Numbered from the stretch's first letter, positions 51,668 through 60,740 are shown. The stretch: DNA of 64,000 bases from Mycobacterium sp. Root265 (GCF_001428895.1 NZ_LMJA01000002.1:1-64000), one strand, 5' to 3'. The notes: generated from the letters alone by a model not told the origin. Made by a program: numbers and translations.

Positions 51668-51694
51668 GACGGCTCCTCAGGACTCAAAAACATC

Positions 51695-51708
51695 TAGAAC
51701 GTGTTGCA
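51695..51708. promoter_or_regulatory. KstR-type box upstream of fadA3
   Basis: TAGAACGTGTTGCA fits TnnAACnnGTTnnA. Its first ten bases are identical to the box at 36337-36350. It lies between the divergently placed fadA3 start (51667) and the end of the SGNH gene (51715). Confidence 0.6.
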
Positions 51709-51714
51709 CAAAAC

Positions 51715-52698
51715 CTAGCTCGCGGACACCACGATGGGTGCGGGGACCCCGGTTGTGCGACGCCAGAGCCGGGTCACGTTGCCGATCCGGGACAGCAGCG
51801 AGCTGCCCTCATCGGTGCGCGATTCCAGCGCCGCCTCGATCGGTACGTCAGACACGAAGTCGCCCAGCGCATTACACAACGCGGGCAGCAGCTGCTGGGC
51901 GGCCAGCTGGTAGCCCGCACCCGAGGGATGGAACATGTCCGGCGAGAACAGCACCTCGGGGGCCTTGTAGAACTCCGGCGCCAGCAGATCCGAGAACGGC
52001 ACCGGTATGCCGCCGGCCGCGCGCACCTCGGCCGCCTGCGCGCGGGCCAGCCGCAGCCCCTGGCTGCGCGTCACCCACCGCAGCGGCTGCGGGATCGCCT
52101 TGATGACGCCGAAGTCGGGGCAGGTCCCGACGACCACCACGGCACCGGCCGCGCGCAGGCGCTGCACCGCGCGGCCGACCCGGCGCGCCGACGGCCAGGT
52201 GCCGTTGGGTTTGGTGATGTCGTTGGCCCCGATCATGATCACCGCGGCGTCCGGCGGAGGACCGGCGACGAACATCGCGTCGATCTGGCCCGACAGACCC
52301 TTCGACGTCGCACCCACGATGGCCTTGGTGCTCAACCGGATGCGCTGACCGGATTCCTCGGCGAGACCGCGTGCCAGCAGCACCCCGGGCACCTCGTCGG
52401 CGCAGGAACTGCCGTATCCGGTGGCCGTCGAGTCGCCGAAGATCATCAGGTGCAGGTCGAACGGGACACCGCGGGTCCAGCGCTGCACCGGACCTCCGCC
52501 GGCGACGTAGACGCCGTCGGCGCGAGGCGGCACGTCCCAGGACTTGGGTATGACCTGGCGGGCCTGGTCGGCCTGCCCGCTCAGCAGGTTGCGGGCCCCG
52601 ACATAAGCCGAACCCGTCGAGGCCAGGGCAGCGGCTGCCAGGGCGATGGTCGATGCGCGACTGCCCACACAAACGATATTAAGAGCCGTTTTCCGCAT
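51715..52698 (-). CDS. exported SGNH/GDSL hydrolase, Rv1075c orthologue
   Basis: 327 residues. An N-terminal hydrophobic stretch (about 14-32) is a signal anchor. The SGNH blocks are I-F-G-D-S-T-A-T-G (Ser90), the Gly in block II, G-A-N-D-I-T (Asn159) and D-M-F-H-P-S-G (catalytic Asp/His). These esterases deacylate sugars or lipids; the M. tuberculosis orthologue is Rv1075c. Start ATG 52698 is the longest supportable; a GTG about 10 codons later would also retain the anchor. Confidence 0.87.
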   Translation of the reverse strand: MRKTALNIVCVGSRASTIALAAAALASTGSAYVGARNLLSGQADQARQVIPKSWDVPPRADGVYVAGGGPVQRWTRGVPFDLHLMIFGDSTATGYGSSCADEVPGVLLARGLAEESGQRIRLSTKAIVGATSKGLSGQIDAMFVAGPPPDAAVIMIGANDITKPNGTWPSARRVGRAVQRLRAAGAVVVVGTCPDFGVIKAIPQPLRWVTRSQGLRLARAQAAEVRAAGGIPVPFSDLLAPEFYKAPEVLFSPDMFHPSGAGYQLAAQQLLPALCNALGDFVSDVPIEAALESRTDEGSSLLSRIGNVTRLWRRTTGVPAPIVVSAS

Positions 52699-52862
52699 TG
52701 TCAGCGCGCAGGCGAATGGGCGCGGTCACGGTGGGGTATCAACTGCGGAACCAAACGGATTCTTTGATTGTTGAACGTATTGACGGGCGTGCAAGCTAAG
52801 TTACCCCGGTTGGCTAAGTAAATATCAGCAACGGGTACTACAACGGCGTAGGAGTGGTGGCG

Positions 52863-53909
52863 ATGACGGCACCAAGCAAGGTCTCAGGCTCACCGCACGC
52901 GGCGATAAGCCCAGCTAGAGCGCGGCAATCCCGCCGATTCCCGGTCGGTGACTGGCGCCCGGTAGAGGTCGTCGAGGACGGCGCCAGCATCGCGGGCCGG
53001 ATCGCCGGGCTAGTTGCCATGATGACAATCCGTCCGACGCTGGCAATCGGTAGCCACGTCCCCAAGTTGCCCTGGCCGTTCGGCCTGCTGGATTTCGCCG
53101 CCCGCGTGCTGCGCCCGGCGCCGGGAACGGTCCGGGCCACCATCTCCCTGCCGAACTGCACCGCCCAGCTGGTACGCGCGGCCGGGGTGCTGCCCGCCGA
53201 CGGCAAGCGCAGCGTCATCCTCTATCTGCACGGCGGCGCGTTCCTGACCTGTGGCGTGAACACCCACGGCAGGCTGACGACCGAACTGTCGCGGTTCGCC
53301 GACAGTCCGGTGTTCGTCGTGAACTACCGGATGATCCCGAAGCATTCGATCGGGGTGGCGCTCGACGACTGTTATGACGCCTACAAGTGGCTGCGGCTGA
53401 CCGGCTACGCCCCCGAGCACATCGTGCTCGCCGGCGACTCGGCCGGCGGCTACCTGGCGCTCGCGCTGGCGCAGCGACTGCAGGCCGAAGGACTCGACTC
53501 CGAGATGCCCGCCGCCGTCGTCACCATGTCCCCGCTGTTCGAGATCGACAACACGCACCGCACCCAGCATCCGAACGCCCGCACCGATGCGATGTTCCCG
53601 CCCAAGGCGTTCGAGGCCCTCGTCGACATGATCGACGGCGCCGCCAAGCGTCAGGGCGAAGAGGTCTACGAGCCGCTGGATCACATCGAGCCCGGTCTGC
53701 CGCGCACCCTGATCCACGTCTCCGGCTCCGAGGTTCTGCTCAACGATGCGCGGAAGGCCGCCCGGATGCTGGCCGAGGCCGGTGTCCCGGTCGAGGTCCG
53801 TATCTGGCCCGGTCAGATGCATGTGTTCCAGCTGTGCTCACCCATCGTCGGCGAAGCAACACGCTCGCTGCGCCAGATCGGTGACTACATTCGAGAGGCC
53901 ACGTGGTGA
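52863..53909 (+). CDS. lipU: HSL-family lipase/esterase LipU
   Basis: 348 residues. The oxyanion motif L-H-G-G-A-F starts with His123, the nucleophile is Ser193 in A-G-D-S-A-G-G-Y, and the catalytic His lies in Q-M-H-V-F-Q. These mark the hormone-sensitive-lipase family, short-chain ester hydrolases. No signal peptide. It is about 50 residues longer at the N-terminus than I remember for Rv1076. ATG 52863 is spaced nine bases from GGAG; the GTG at 52854 is an alternative. Confidence 0.88.
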   Translation: MTAPSKVSGSPHAAISPARARQSRRFPVGDWRPVEVVEDGASIAGRIAGLVAMMTIRPTLAIGSHVPKLPWPFGLLDFAARVLRPAPGTVRATISLPNCTAQLVRAAGVLPADGKRSVILYLHGGAFLTCGVNTHGRLTTELSRFADSPVFVVNYRMIPKHSIGVALDDCYDAYKWLRLTGYAPEHIVLAGDSAGGYLALALAQRLQAEGLDSEMPAAVVTMSPLFEIDNTHRTQHPNARTDAMFPPKAFEALVDMIDGAAKRQGEEVYEPLDHIEPGLPRTLIHVSGSEVLLNDARKAARMLAEAGVPVEVRIWPGQMHVFQLCSPIVGEATRSLRQIGDYIREATW

Positions 53910-53938
53910 GTTGATCGGCGGCCTGAGACGATGGTGGC

Positions 53939-55333
53939 ATGCGTATCGCCAGGCACATCAGTGAGCTCATCGGCAATACCCCGCTGGTCCAGCTGAACTC
54001 GGTCGTCACACCGGGATCAGGCCTGGTCGCAGCGAAGATCGAGTACCTCAACCCGGGCGGTAGCTCCAAGGACCGCATCGCGATCAAGATGATCGACGCC
54101 GCCGAGGCATCCGGCGAGCTCAAGCCCGGCGGCACCATCGTGGAACCCACCTCCGGGAACACCGGCGTCGGGCTGGCCCTGGTTGCTCAGCAGCGCGGAT
54201 ACCGGTGTGTGTTCGTGTGCCCGGACAAGGTCAGCGAGGACAAGCGCAACGTGCTGCGGGCCTACGGTGCCGAAGTGGTGGTCTGCCCCACCGCCGTCGC
54301 CCCGGACGACCCGGCGAGCTACTACAGCGTGTCCAATCGTCTGGTCGAGGAGATCGACGGGGCCTGGAAGCCCGATCAGTACTCCAACCCGATGGGCCCG
54401 GAGAGCCACTACGAGACCACCGGTCCGGAGATCTGGGCCGACACCGACGGCAAGATCACGCACTTCGTCGCGGGCGTGGGCACCGGCGGGACCATCACCG
54501 GCACCGGCCGCTACCTCAAAGAGGTGTCGGATGGCCGCGTGCAGGTCATCGGCGCCGACCCGGAGGGCTCGGTGTACTCCGGCGGCACCGGTCGCCCCTA
54601 CCTCGTCGAGGGTGTCGGCGAGGACTTCTGGCCCAGCGCATACGATCCCGCGATCCCGGACCGCATCATCGCCGTCTCCGACGCGGATTCCTTCGAGATG
54701 ACCCGGCGACTGGCCCGCGAAGAGGCCCTTCTGGTCGGTGGATCGTGCGGGATGGCCGCGGTCGCCGCGTTGAAGGTGGCCGAGGAGGCCGGGCCCGACG
54801 CGGTGGTGGTCGTGTTGCTGCCCGATGGTGGGCGCGGTTACCTGTCCAAGGTTTTCAACGACGCCTGGATGTCGTCCTACGGCTTCCTGCGCAGCAGGCT
54901 GGACGGTTCGGTCGAGGACGTCACCGTCGGAGAGGTGTTGCGCCGCAAGTCCGGTGCGCTGCCGGACCTGGTGCACACCCATCCATCCGAGACGGTGCGC
55001 GACGCCATCAGCATCCTGCGCGAGTACGGGGTGTCGCAGATGCCGGTGGTCGGGGCCGAGCCGCCGGTGATGGCCGGCGAGGTCGCCGGCAGCGTGTCCG
55101 AAAGGGAACTGCTCTCAGCGGTTTTCGAAGGTCGAGCAAAGTTGGCCGATGCCGTGGCACTGCACATGAGTGACCCGTTGCCGCTCATCGGTTCCGGCGA
55201 ACTACTCGGTACCGCGGCAAAAGAACTGCGGGACTGCGACGCCGTCATGGTGGTCGAGGACGGCAAGCCGATCGGCGTGCTGACCCGGCACGACCTGTTG
55301 GGATCGCTGTCCGAGGGCGCCTCGCACCGTTGA
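53939..55333 (+). CDS. cbs: cystathionine beta-synthase
   Basis: 464 residues. The PLP domain carries Lys44 in N-P-G-G-S-S-K-D-R-I, the S-G-N-T-G loop, and the phosphate loop G-T-G-G-T-I-T-G. The C-terminal 125 residues form a CBS (Bateman) pair, the AdoMet-sensing module of eukaryotic enzymes, with V-S-Q-M-P-V-V and D-C-D-A-V-M-V-V-E-D-G-K-P-I-G-V-L-T. The heme-binding N-terminus of animal CBS is absent. It condenses serine and homocysteine to cystathionine (reverse transsulfuration). Synteny: Rv1077. Confidence 0.93.
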   Translation: MRIARHISELIGNTPLVQLNSVVTPGSGLVAAKIEYLNPGGSSKDRIAIKMIDAAEASGELKPGGTIVEPTSGNTGVGLALVAQQRGYRCVFVCPDKVSEDKRNVLRAYGAEVVVCPTAVAPDDPASYYSVSNRLVEEIDGAWKPDQYSNPMGPESHYETTGPEIWADTDGKITHFVAGVGTGGTITGTGRYLKEVSDGRVQVIGADPEGSVYSGGTGRPYLVEGVGEDFWPSAYDPAIPDRIIAVSDADSFEMTRRLAREEALLVGGSCGMAAVAALKVAEEAGPDAVVVVLLPDGGRGYLSKVFNDAWMSSYGFLRSRLDGSVEDVTVGEVLRRKSGALPDLVHTHPSETVRDAISILREYGVSQMPVVGAEPPVMAGEVAGSVSERELLSAVFEGRAKLADAVALHMSDPLPLIGSGELLGTAAKELRDCDAVMVVEDGKPIGVLTRHDLLGSLSEGASHR

Positions 55334-55400
55334 CCGGTGTGAATGACACTGATTGCGTTGGCAAACAGGTTTTCGCCTGCGCCGTATCCAGTTGATGAAG

Positions 55401-55419
55401 TTGGCGTGAGCGACGCCAA
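55401..55419. promoter_or_regulatory. inverted repeat upstream of pra
   Basis: TTGGCGT (55401-55407) and ACGCCAA (55413-55419) flank five bases, about 70 bases before the pra ATG. Possible operator; the factor is unknown. Confidence 0.35.
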
Positions 55420-55487
55420 TCTGAGCATGTTCTCAGGTAGGGTTACTCGCCGCAGAGCCAGCTAATTTCCTCACCTGGAAGGCGCCA

Positions 55488-56114
55488 ATGACAGAGCAAC
55501 CGCCACCACCTCCCGGGAATTACCCGCCGCCTCCTCCGCCCCCGCCGCCGCCCGGTGGTTACCCGCCGCCTCCGCAGGGCGGATTCCCGCCTCCGCCTCC
55601 CGGCGGTGGATACGGCGGTCCGCCGCCCGGTGGGGGATTGCCCAAAGAGGCCTACACACCGTGGTTGACCCGTGTCCTGGCGTGGATCATCGACATCCTC
55701 CCGGTGGCGATCCTGGAGGGCATCGGCTACGGCCTGCTGATCGGAACCCGGGAAACGGTGTGCGTCACCGACTCCTCGGAATACGACCTCGGCGAGTTCT
55801 GCGCCACCGGTGCCTCGACGCTGGGCCAGGTGTCGTTCGCCATCACCTGGATTCTGGCGCTTGCCTACATCATCTGGAACTACGGCTACCGGCAGGGAAC
55901 GACGGGGTCGAGCATCGGCAAGGGCATCCTGAAGTTCAAGGTGGTCAGCGAAAGTACCGGGCAGCCAATCGGATTCGGTATGTCCATCGTGCGGCAGCTG
56001 GCGCACGTGGTGGACGCCGTCATCTGCTACATCGGCTACCTGTTCCCGCTGTGGGACGCCAAGCGCCAGACGATCGCCGACAAGATCATCAAAACCGTCT
56101 GTCTGCCGCTCTGA
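55488..56114 (+). CDS. pra: proline-rich antigen Pra, RDD membrane protein
   Basis: 208 residues. The first 50 are cytoplasmic and Pro/Gly-rich (G-G-Y-P-P-P-P-Q-G-G type repeats); the rest is an RDD domain with three transmembrane helices: W-L-T-R-V-L-A-W-I-I-D at its start, and G-S-S-I-G-K-G-I-L-K-F-K near the end. The canonical R-x-x-x-x-x-D-D is altered to R-V-L-A-W-I-I-D. M. leprae and M. tuberculosis Pra (36-kDa antigen, Rv1078) have this layout. Function unknown. Three Pro-rich genes follow each other here. Confidence 0.87.
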   Translation: MTEQPPPPPGNYPPPPPPPPPPGGYPPPPQGGFPPPPPGGGYGGPPPGGGLPKEAYTPWLTRVLAWIIDILPVAILEGIGYGLLIGTRETVCVTDSSEYDLGEFCATGASTLGQVSFAITWILALAYIIWNYGYRQGTTGSSIGKGILKFKVVSESTGQPIGFGMSIVRQLAHVVDAVICYIGYLFPLWDAKRQTIADKIIKTVCLPL

Positions 56115-56146
56115 CATCAGCCGCAGTATCAGGATCACCGGAAGCG

Positions 56147-56176
56147 CCGGCCCGCGGATTGACCGCTGCGGGCCGG
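56147..56176 (+). terminator. terminator or attenuator after pra
   Basis: CCGGCCCGC (56147-56155) pairs perfectly with GCGGGCCGG (56168-56176); TGTTT follows. It lies between pra and the next Pro-rich gene. Confidence 0.55.
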
Positions 56177-56213
56177 TGTTTCACTATCAGCCGCAACGCG
56201 AAGAGAAGGTGAC

Positions 56214-57077
56214 ATGACTCAACCACCACCGCCGGAAGAGTTCGGGCCACCGCAGGAGCGCATCCCGGCGCATGGCAATTACCCGCCGCCGCCCGGGAAC
56301 TACCCGCCGCCGCAAGGCAATTACCCGCCGCCCGGGTATCCCGTCCCGGGGACACCCGCATTCGGTGCGCCCGCCTACCGTGTCGGCGAAGCGGTCTCGT
56401 GGGCGTGGAACAAGTTCAGCGCGCACTCCCCGGCAATCCTCATTCCGACGCTGGTGTTGGGGGTGATCTATGGCGTGACCCAGTTCAGCATCCAGGCCGT
56501 GTCCAATGGCTTCGGTGCGGTGGGGAATTCGTCCATCGATGCCGGCTACGACGCGAGCTTCTCGTTCGATCTGACCGGTGTCGTGGTGTCCGTCCTCGGG
56601 GTCATCGCCACCGCGGTCGTGGTCGCGGTGGCCCAATCCGCCTACCTCAACGGCATGATCGACATCGCCAACGGGCAACCGGTGGAGATACGGTCGTTCT
56701 TCAAGCCCCGCAACGTCATCGACGTCGTCATCGCGTCGGTCCTGTCCAGCATCATCATCGGTCTCGGCGCCCTGTTGTGTATCGTGCCCGGCGTCATTGC
56801 GACGATCATGTTGCTGTTCACCACGGTTGCCATTCTGGACCGCAACATTTCGGGCACCGACGGTCTGGGAACGAGCTTTGCCATCGCCAAGGCCAATTTC
56901 GGCCCGGTGGCGCTGACCTGGCTGGCCACCGTCGGCATCACGCTCCTGGGGCTGGTGGCGTGCGTGGTCGGTCTCGTCGTCGCCTACCCGGTCAGCGCGC
57001 TGGTCACCGTGTTCGCCTACCGCACGCTCACCGGCGGATACCTGGCGCCGCCGACGCCGGACCCGCGGCCGGAATGA
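56214..57077 (+). CDS. Pro-rich multi-pass membrane protein, paralogue 1
   Basis: 287 residues. The N-terminal 55 are Pro-rich (G-N-Y-P-P-P repeats). Then V-G-E-A-V-S-W-A-W-N-K-F precedes about six hydrophobic segments with Y-L-N-G-M-I-D-I-A-N-G and F-F-K-P-R, the pattern of the mycobacterial proline/glycine-rich transmembrane proteins such as Rv2560. Function unknown. It shares a 20-base leader and start (AGAAGGTGACATGACTCAAC) with the next gene, showing tandem duplication. Confidence 0.78.
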   Translation: MTQPPPPEEFGPPQERIPAHGNYPPPPGNYPPPQGNYPPPGYPVPGTPAFGAPAYRVGEAVSWAWNKFSAHSPAILIPTLVLGVIYGVTQFSIQAVSNGFGAVGNSSIDAGYDASFSFDLTGVVVSVLGVIATAVVVAVAQSAYLNGMIDIANGQPVEIRSFFKPRNVIDVVIASVLSSIIIGLGALLCIVPGVIATIMLLFTTVAILDRNISGTDGLGTSFAIAKANFGPVALTWLATVGITLLGLVACVVGLVVAYPVSALVTVFAYRTLTGGYLAPPTPDPRPE

Positions 57078-57236
57078 ACGGGGTGCACTGCGCTTGCGGT
57101 GTGCCGCGCGAAAACCGCCGGACAGTCGCTCACTTGATCATGAAGACATAGGCTCACCCCGAGCGCCGGTTCGCGGGTCTCGTCTCCCGGGGACGGTGTT
57201 GCGTCGTCAGTAGTTCAAATCTCACGAGAAGGTGAC

Positions 57237-58295
57237 ATGACTCAACCGCCTCCTCCGCCGGGCAGCACACCGCCCGGCGGATTCCCGCCGCCTCCCGAGA
57301 ACGTCCCGCCTCAGGGCGGCTACCCGCCGCCCGGCAACTACCCGCCGCCGCCGGGGAACTACCCGCCCCCGCAGGGCAACTACCCGCCGCCACAAGGGGA
57401 CTACCCCCCGCCGCCCCAGGGCAACTACCCGCCGCCTCCGCAAGGTGGCTACCCACCGCCCCCGCAGGGTGGTTACCCACCGCCGCCTCCGCCGCAGGGC
57501 GGCTACGCGCCCCCACCGCCGCAGGGCGGCTACCCGCCGCCCGGTGGCTATCCACCGGCGGGGTACCCCGGTGGGCCCGGCGCCGGCCCGGCGTTCGCCG
57601 TCGGTGACGCGTTCTCCTGGGCATGGAACAAGTTCAGCAAGAACGCGGCTGCGCTGATCATCCCGACGCTGGTGTACGCGCTCATCGTGGGCATCGTCGG
57701 CGGCATCGTCTACGGCCTGGCTTTCGCGCTGGCGCCCAGTGGCGTGACCACCTATGACTCCTACGACTCGGGCTTCAGCTACGAGTACAGCGCCGGATTC
57801 GGGGTGGCCAGCTTCATCGTGCTCGCCCTCGGCGGCCTGATCCTGCTGGTGCTGCTGGCGGCGATCTCGTCGGCGTACATCAGCGGCATCCTGGATATCG
57901 CCAACGGTGTTCCGGTCACCGCGGGCTCGTTCTTCAAGCCGCGGCTCATCGGCCCCGTCATCATCGCCACCGTGCTGGTGGGCATCGCGACCGCGATCGG
58001 CAACGCGCTGTGCTACCTGCCGGGTCTGATCGTGTCGATCTTCGCGTTCTTCACCACCGTCGCGCTGCTGGACCGCAATCTCTCGGCCATCGACGCGATC
58101 AAGACGAGCATCGACATCACCAAGAACAACTTCGTCCAGGTGCTGATCGCCTGGCTGCTGTTCGCGGTGATCATCTTCGTCGGATCGCTGCTGTGCGGTA
58201 TCGGCATCATCGTGGCCGCACCGGTCGCGATCCTGTTCGAGGTTTACGCCTTCCGGCGCCTGACCGGCGGACAGGTTGCGCCGCTGACGCCGTAG
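57237..58295 (+). CDS. Pro-rich multi-pass membrane protein, paralogue 2
   Basis: 352 residues. It differs from its neighbour by a longer Pro-rich tail of about 115 residues with roughly twelve G-[GN]-Y-P-P-P-P-Q units. The shared membrane core starts V-G-D-A-F-S-W-A-W-N-K-F, with Y-I-S-G-I-L-D-I-A-N-G and F-F-K-P-R, and L-D-R-N-L-S-A-I-D-A-I. About six transmembrane segments. Pro-rich arms of this sort often bind partners at the cell pole or division site; here that is speculation. GAGAAGGTGAC precedes the ATG. Confidence 0.78.
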   Translation: MTQPPPPPGSTPPGGFPPPPENVPPQGGYPPPGNYPPPPGNYPPPQGNYPPPQGDYPPPPQGNYPPPPQGGYPPPPQGGYPPPPPPQGGYAPPPPQGGYPPPGGYPPAGYPGGPGAGPAFAVGDAFSWAWNKFSKNAAALIIPTLVYALIVGIVGGIVYGLAFALAPSGVTTYDSYDSGFSYEYSAGFGVASFIVLALGGLILLVLLAAISSAYISGILDIANGVPVTAGSFFKPRLIGPVIIATVLVGIATAIGNALCYLPGLIVSIFAFFTTVALLDRNLSAIDAIKTSIDITKNNFVQVLIAWLLFAVIIFVGSLLCGIGIIVAAPVAILFEVYAFRRLTGGQVAPLTP

Positions 58296-58313
58296 CGGCA
58301 TAGCGCAAGGGAG

Positions 58314-58341
58314 CGGGGTGGGCCGGTACCGGTCCACCCCG
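58314..58341 (+). terminator. terminator between Pro-rich gene 2 and metB
   Basis: 13-base arms with one G-T pair (58314-58326 with 58329-58341) form a near-perfect palindrome followed by TTTCG. Confidence 0.6.
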
Positions 58342-58375
58342 TTTCGTCTGTACGGACCCCACTACCCTTGTCCGC

Positions 58376-59548
58376 ATGGGTGAACAGCGCTCCGCACATG
58401 ACGCACACCGGTGGCAGGGTCTGGCGACCCGGGCCATCCACGCCGGGTTCCGGCCCGATCCGGCCACCGGCGCCGTCAATGCCCCGATCTATGCCAGTTC
58501 GACCTTCGCCCAGGACGGCGTGGGCGGCCTGCGCGGCGGCTACGAGTACGCCCGCACCGGCAACCCGACCCGCGCCGCGCTGGAGGCGTCCCTGGCCGCC
58601 GTGGAAGAGGCCGACTACGGCCGCGCCTTCGCCTCGGGCATGGCGGCCACCGACTGTGTGCTGCGCGCCGTGCTGCGTCCCGGCGATCACGTCGTCATCC
58701 CCGACGATGCCTACGGCGGCACCTTCCGCCTGATCGACAAGGTGTTCACCCAGTGGGGGATTCGCTACTCGCCGGTGGCGCTCACCGATCTGGATGCGGT
58801 CGCCGCCGCGATCACCGATCAGACGAAACTGGTCTGGGTCGAGACGCCCACCAACCCGCTGCTGTCGATCGCCGATATCGCCGGGATCGCCGAGATCTCC
58901 CGCCGGGCGGGTGCGAAGCTCTTGGTGGACAACACCTTTGCCTCACCGGCGCTGCAGCAGCCGCTGACCCTCGGTGCCGATATTGTGCTGCACTCCACCA
59001 CGAAGTACATCGGTGGTCATTCCGACGTCGTGGGCGGTGCACTGCTCACCAGCGATGAGGAACTCGACACCGCGTTCGCGTTCCTGCAGAACGGCGCAGG
59101 CGCCGTCCCCGGACCGTTCGACGCCTACCTGACCATGCGGGGCCTCAAGACCCTGGTGCTGCGCATGCAGCGGCACAGCGAGAACGGCGCCAAGGTGGCC
59201 GAGTTCCTGGCCGAGCATCCGGCGATCGACTCGGTGCTCTATCCCGGTCTGCCCAGCCACCCGAACCACGAGGTGGCGGCCAAGCAGATGTCCGGTTTCG
59301 GCGGCATGGTGTCGGTGCGACTGCGCGGCGGGCGCGCCGCCGCCCAGGATTTCTGCGCCCGAACGGAGATTTTCATTCTCGCTGAATCTTTGGGCGGGGT
59401 GGAATCGCTGATCGAGCATCCCGGTGCGATGACGCATGCCTCCACCGCCGGCTCGCAGCTCGAGGTGCCCGAGGATCTGGTCCGGCTCTCGGTCGGTATC
59501 GAGGAGGCCGCCGACCTACTCGGCGATCTGGAGCAGGCGCTGCGCTAG
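58376..59548 (+). CDS. metB: cystathionine gamma-synthase MetB
   Basis: 390 residues, Cys/Met-metabolism PLP family. Y-E-Y-A-R-T-G-N-P-T-R is the cofactor-phosphate loop, Lys210 in H-S-T-T-K-Y-I-G-G-H the Schiff-base lysine, and A-E-S-L-G-G-V-E-S-L-I-E-H-P is the C-terminal signature. It makes cystathionine from an activated homoserine and cysteine in methionine synthesis. With the cbs gene in the same block the cell can run transsulfuration both ways. Synteny: Rv1079. The stop overlaps the convergent GPP34 gene by four bases. Confidence 0.93.
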   Translation: MGEQRSAHDAHRWQGLATRAIHAGFRPDPATGAVNAPIYASSTFAQDGVGGLRGGYEYARTGNPTRAALEASLAAVEEADYGRAFASGMAATDCVLRAVLRPGDHVVIPDDAYGGTFRLIDKVFTQWGIRYSPVALTDLDAVAAAITDQTKLVWVETPTNPLLSIADIAGIAEISRRAGAKLLVDNTFASPALQQPLTLGADIVLHSTTKYIGGHSDVVGGALLTSDEELDTAFAFLQNGAGAVPGPFDAYLTMRGLKTLVLRMQRHSENGAKVAEFLAEHPAIDSVLYPGLPSHPNHEVAAKQMSGFGGMVSVRLRGGRAAAQDFCARTEIFILAESLGGVESLIEHPGAMTHASTAGSQLEVPEDLVRLSVGIEEAADLLGDLEQALR

Positions 59549-60210
59549 GAGCCCAGCGCGGGCCGCAGCGCGGACACCGTGACGGCGAGATTGACCTCCG
59601 GCAGCGCGGTTGGCGACTCGTCGACCCAGCTGCCCAGGGCGATCTCACCGGCCCGGGCATGCACCCAGCGCCAGCCGCGGTCGTTGAGGCTCAGCAGTGC
59701 GCCCAGACCGTCGGTGGCGTGCAGCAGCGAGATGATCGCTGCCGTCGGCGGGGTCGGTGGGCGCCGGTCGAACAATGCGGACAGCAGCGCCGCGCGGGCC
59801 GGGCCGACGCGGTTGCGGGTCAGCAGCGGAAACGCTGTTTCCTTCTTGAACCCCTTGGACGGCAACGGGATCCGCCGGATCTGCCCGCCGCGTTCCAGGT
59901 GTACGACGAGATCATCCTCGGCGTGCCTGCTCAACTTGGCGATGGCCGAGGACGGCCGCAGCGGCCGCTGCGAAAGCAGCTCCCACGCCGGTCCGGTGAC
60001 GGGATCCAATGGTCCCGAGCCGGTCAGCGCGACAAGACGACCCGATTCGACCGGCTCACCATCGACGGCCGGCCGGATACGGCAGGCCCAAGCCAGGTCC
60101 AGCAGGGTGGCCGCGCCGAGAACGCGGCGCCTGCGCTGTCGGTCCAGCCCGGGCTGCGCCGACGCATTGTCGAGCAGCAGCAGGAACAGGTCCTCGGCGA
60201 TCTGGGCCAC
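59545..60210 (-). CDS. GPP34 (Golgi phosphoprotein 3-like) protein
   Basis: 221 residues. The start I-A-E-D-L-F-L-L-L-L-D followed by R-R-R-V-L-G-A-A-T-L-L-D-L-A-W matches the GPP34 family, whose eukaryotic member GOLPH3 binds phosphatidylinositol 4-phosphate. Actinobacterial copies are common and uncharacterised. No membrane helix. GTG 60210. It lies 35 bases after greA and may be read with it. Confidence 0.8.
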   Translation of the reverse strand: MAQIAEDLFLLLLDNASAQPGLDRQRRRRVLGAATLLDLAWACRIRPAVDGEPVESGRLVALTGSGPLDPVTGPAWELLSQRPLRPSSAIAKLSRHAEDDLVVHLERGGQIRRIPLPSKGFKKETAFPLLTRNRVGPARAALLSALFDRRPPTPPTAAIISLLHATDGLGALLSLNDRGWRWVHARAGEIALGSWVDESPTALPEVNLAVTVSALRPALGS

Positions 60211-60245
60211 CGGAGAAACCTATCGTCCCGCCGCGGCGGACTGCC

Positions 60246-60740
60246 TCAGGAGTGGTACGGCTCCGCGCTGAGCAGGGTCACCGTGACGGTGCTGCCATTG
60301 GGAATCGTGTAGCTGCGGGTGTCGCCGACCTTGGCGTCGAGCAGCGCCTCACCCAGCGGTGACTTGGGCGAATACACCTCGAGCTTGCCGTCGCTGACGC
60401 CCTCCTGGCGGGTCGCGATCAGGAACGTCTCGGTGTCGTCCTTGTCATCGCCGTACTGGACCTTCACCACCGAACCGGGCAGCGCGACGCCGGACTGCTT
60501 GGGTGCCTCGCCGACCTTGGCGTTGTTCAGCAGCTCCTGGAGCTGACGGATGCGCGCCTCTTCCTGGCCCTGCTGCTCACGGGCGGCGTGGTAGCCACCG
60601 TTCTCGCGCAGGTCGCCCTCTTCGCGGCGGTCGTTGATCTCGGCGGCGATGATGGGGCGGTTGGCGATCAGCTGGTCCAGCTCCGCCTTCAAACGGTCGA
60701 AAGCCTCTTCGGTCAGCCAGGTGACCTGGGTATCGGTCAT
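60246..60740 (-). CDS. greA: transcription elongation factor GreA
   Basis: 164 residues. An N-terminal coiled-coil hairpin (about 15-75) includes [18 protein letters not shown], with the acidic tip D-L-R-E-N that reaches the RNA polymerase secondary channel to stimulate cleavage of backtracked RNA. The C-terminal globular domain ends with [10 protein letters not shown] and G-D-T-R-S-Y. It is the only Gre factor expected in a mycobacterium. Synteny: Rv1080c. Confidence 0.95.
   Translation of the reverse strand: MTDTQVTWLTEEAFDRLKAELDQLIANRPIIAAEINDRREEGDLRENGGYHAAREQQGQEEARIRQLQELLNNAKVGEAPKQSGVALPGSVVKVQYGDDKDDTETFLIATRQEGVSDGKLEVYSPKSPLGEALLDAKVGDTRSYTIPNGSTVTVTLLSAEPYHS

Noticed and set aside
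52795-52835. Repeated CTAAGT motifs upstream of lipU as an iron box
   Set aside because: They are direct rather than inverted repeats and do not fit the 19-base IdeR palindrome.
57240-57600. Short regular repeats that look like a CRISPR or minisatellite array
   Set aside because: They encode in-frame Pro-Pro-Pro-Gln-Gly-Gly-Tyr units of a membrane protein with no unique spacers.
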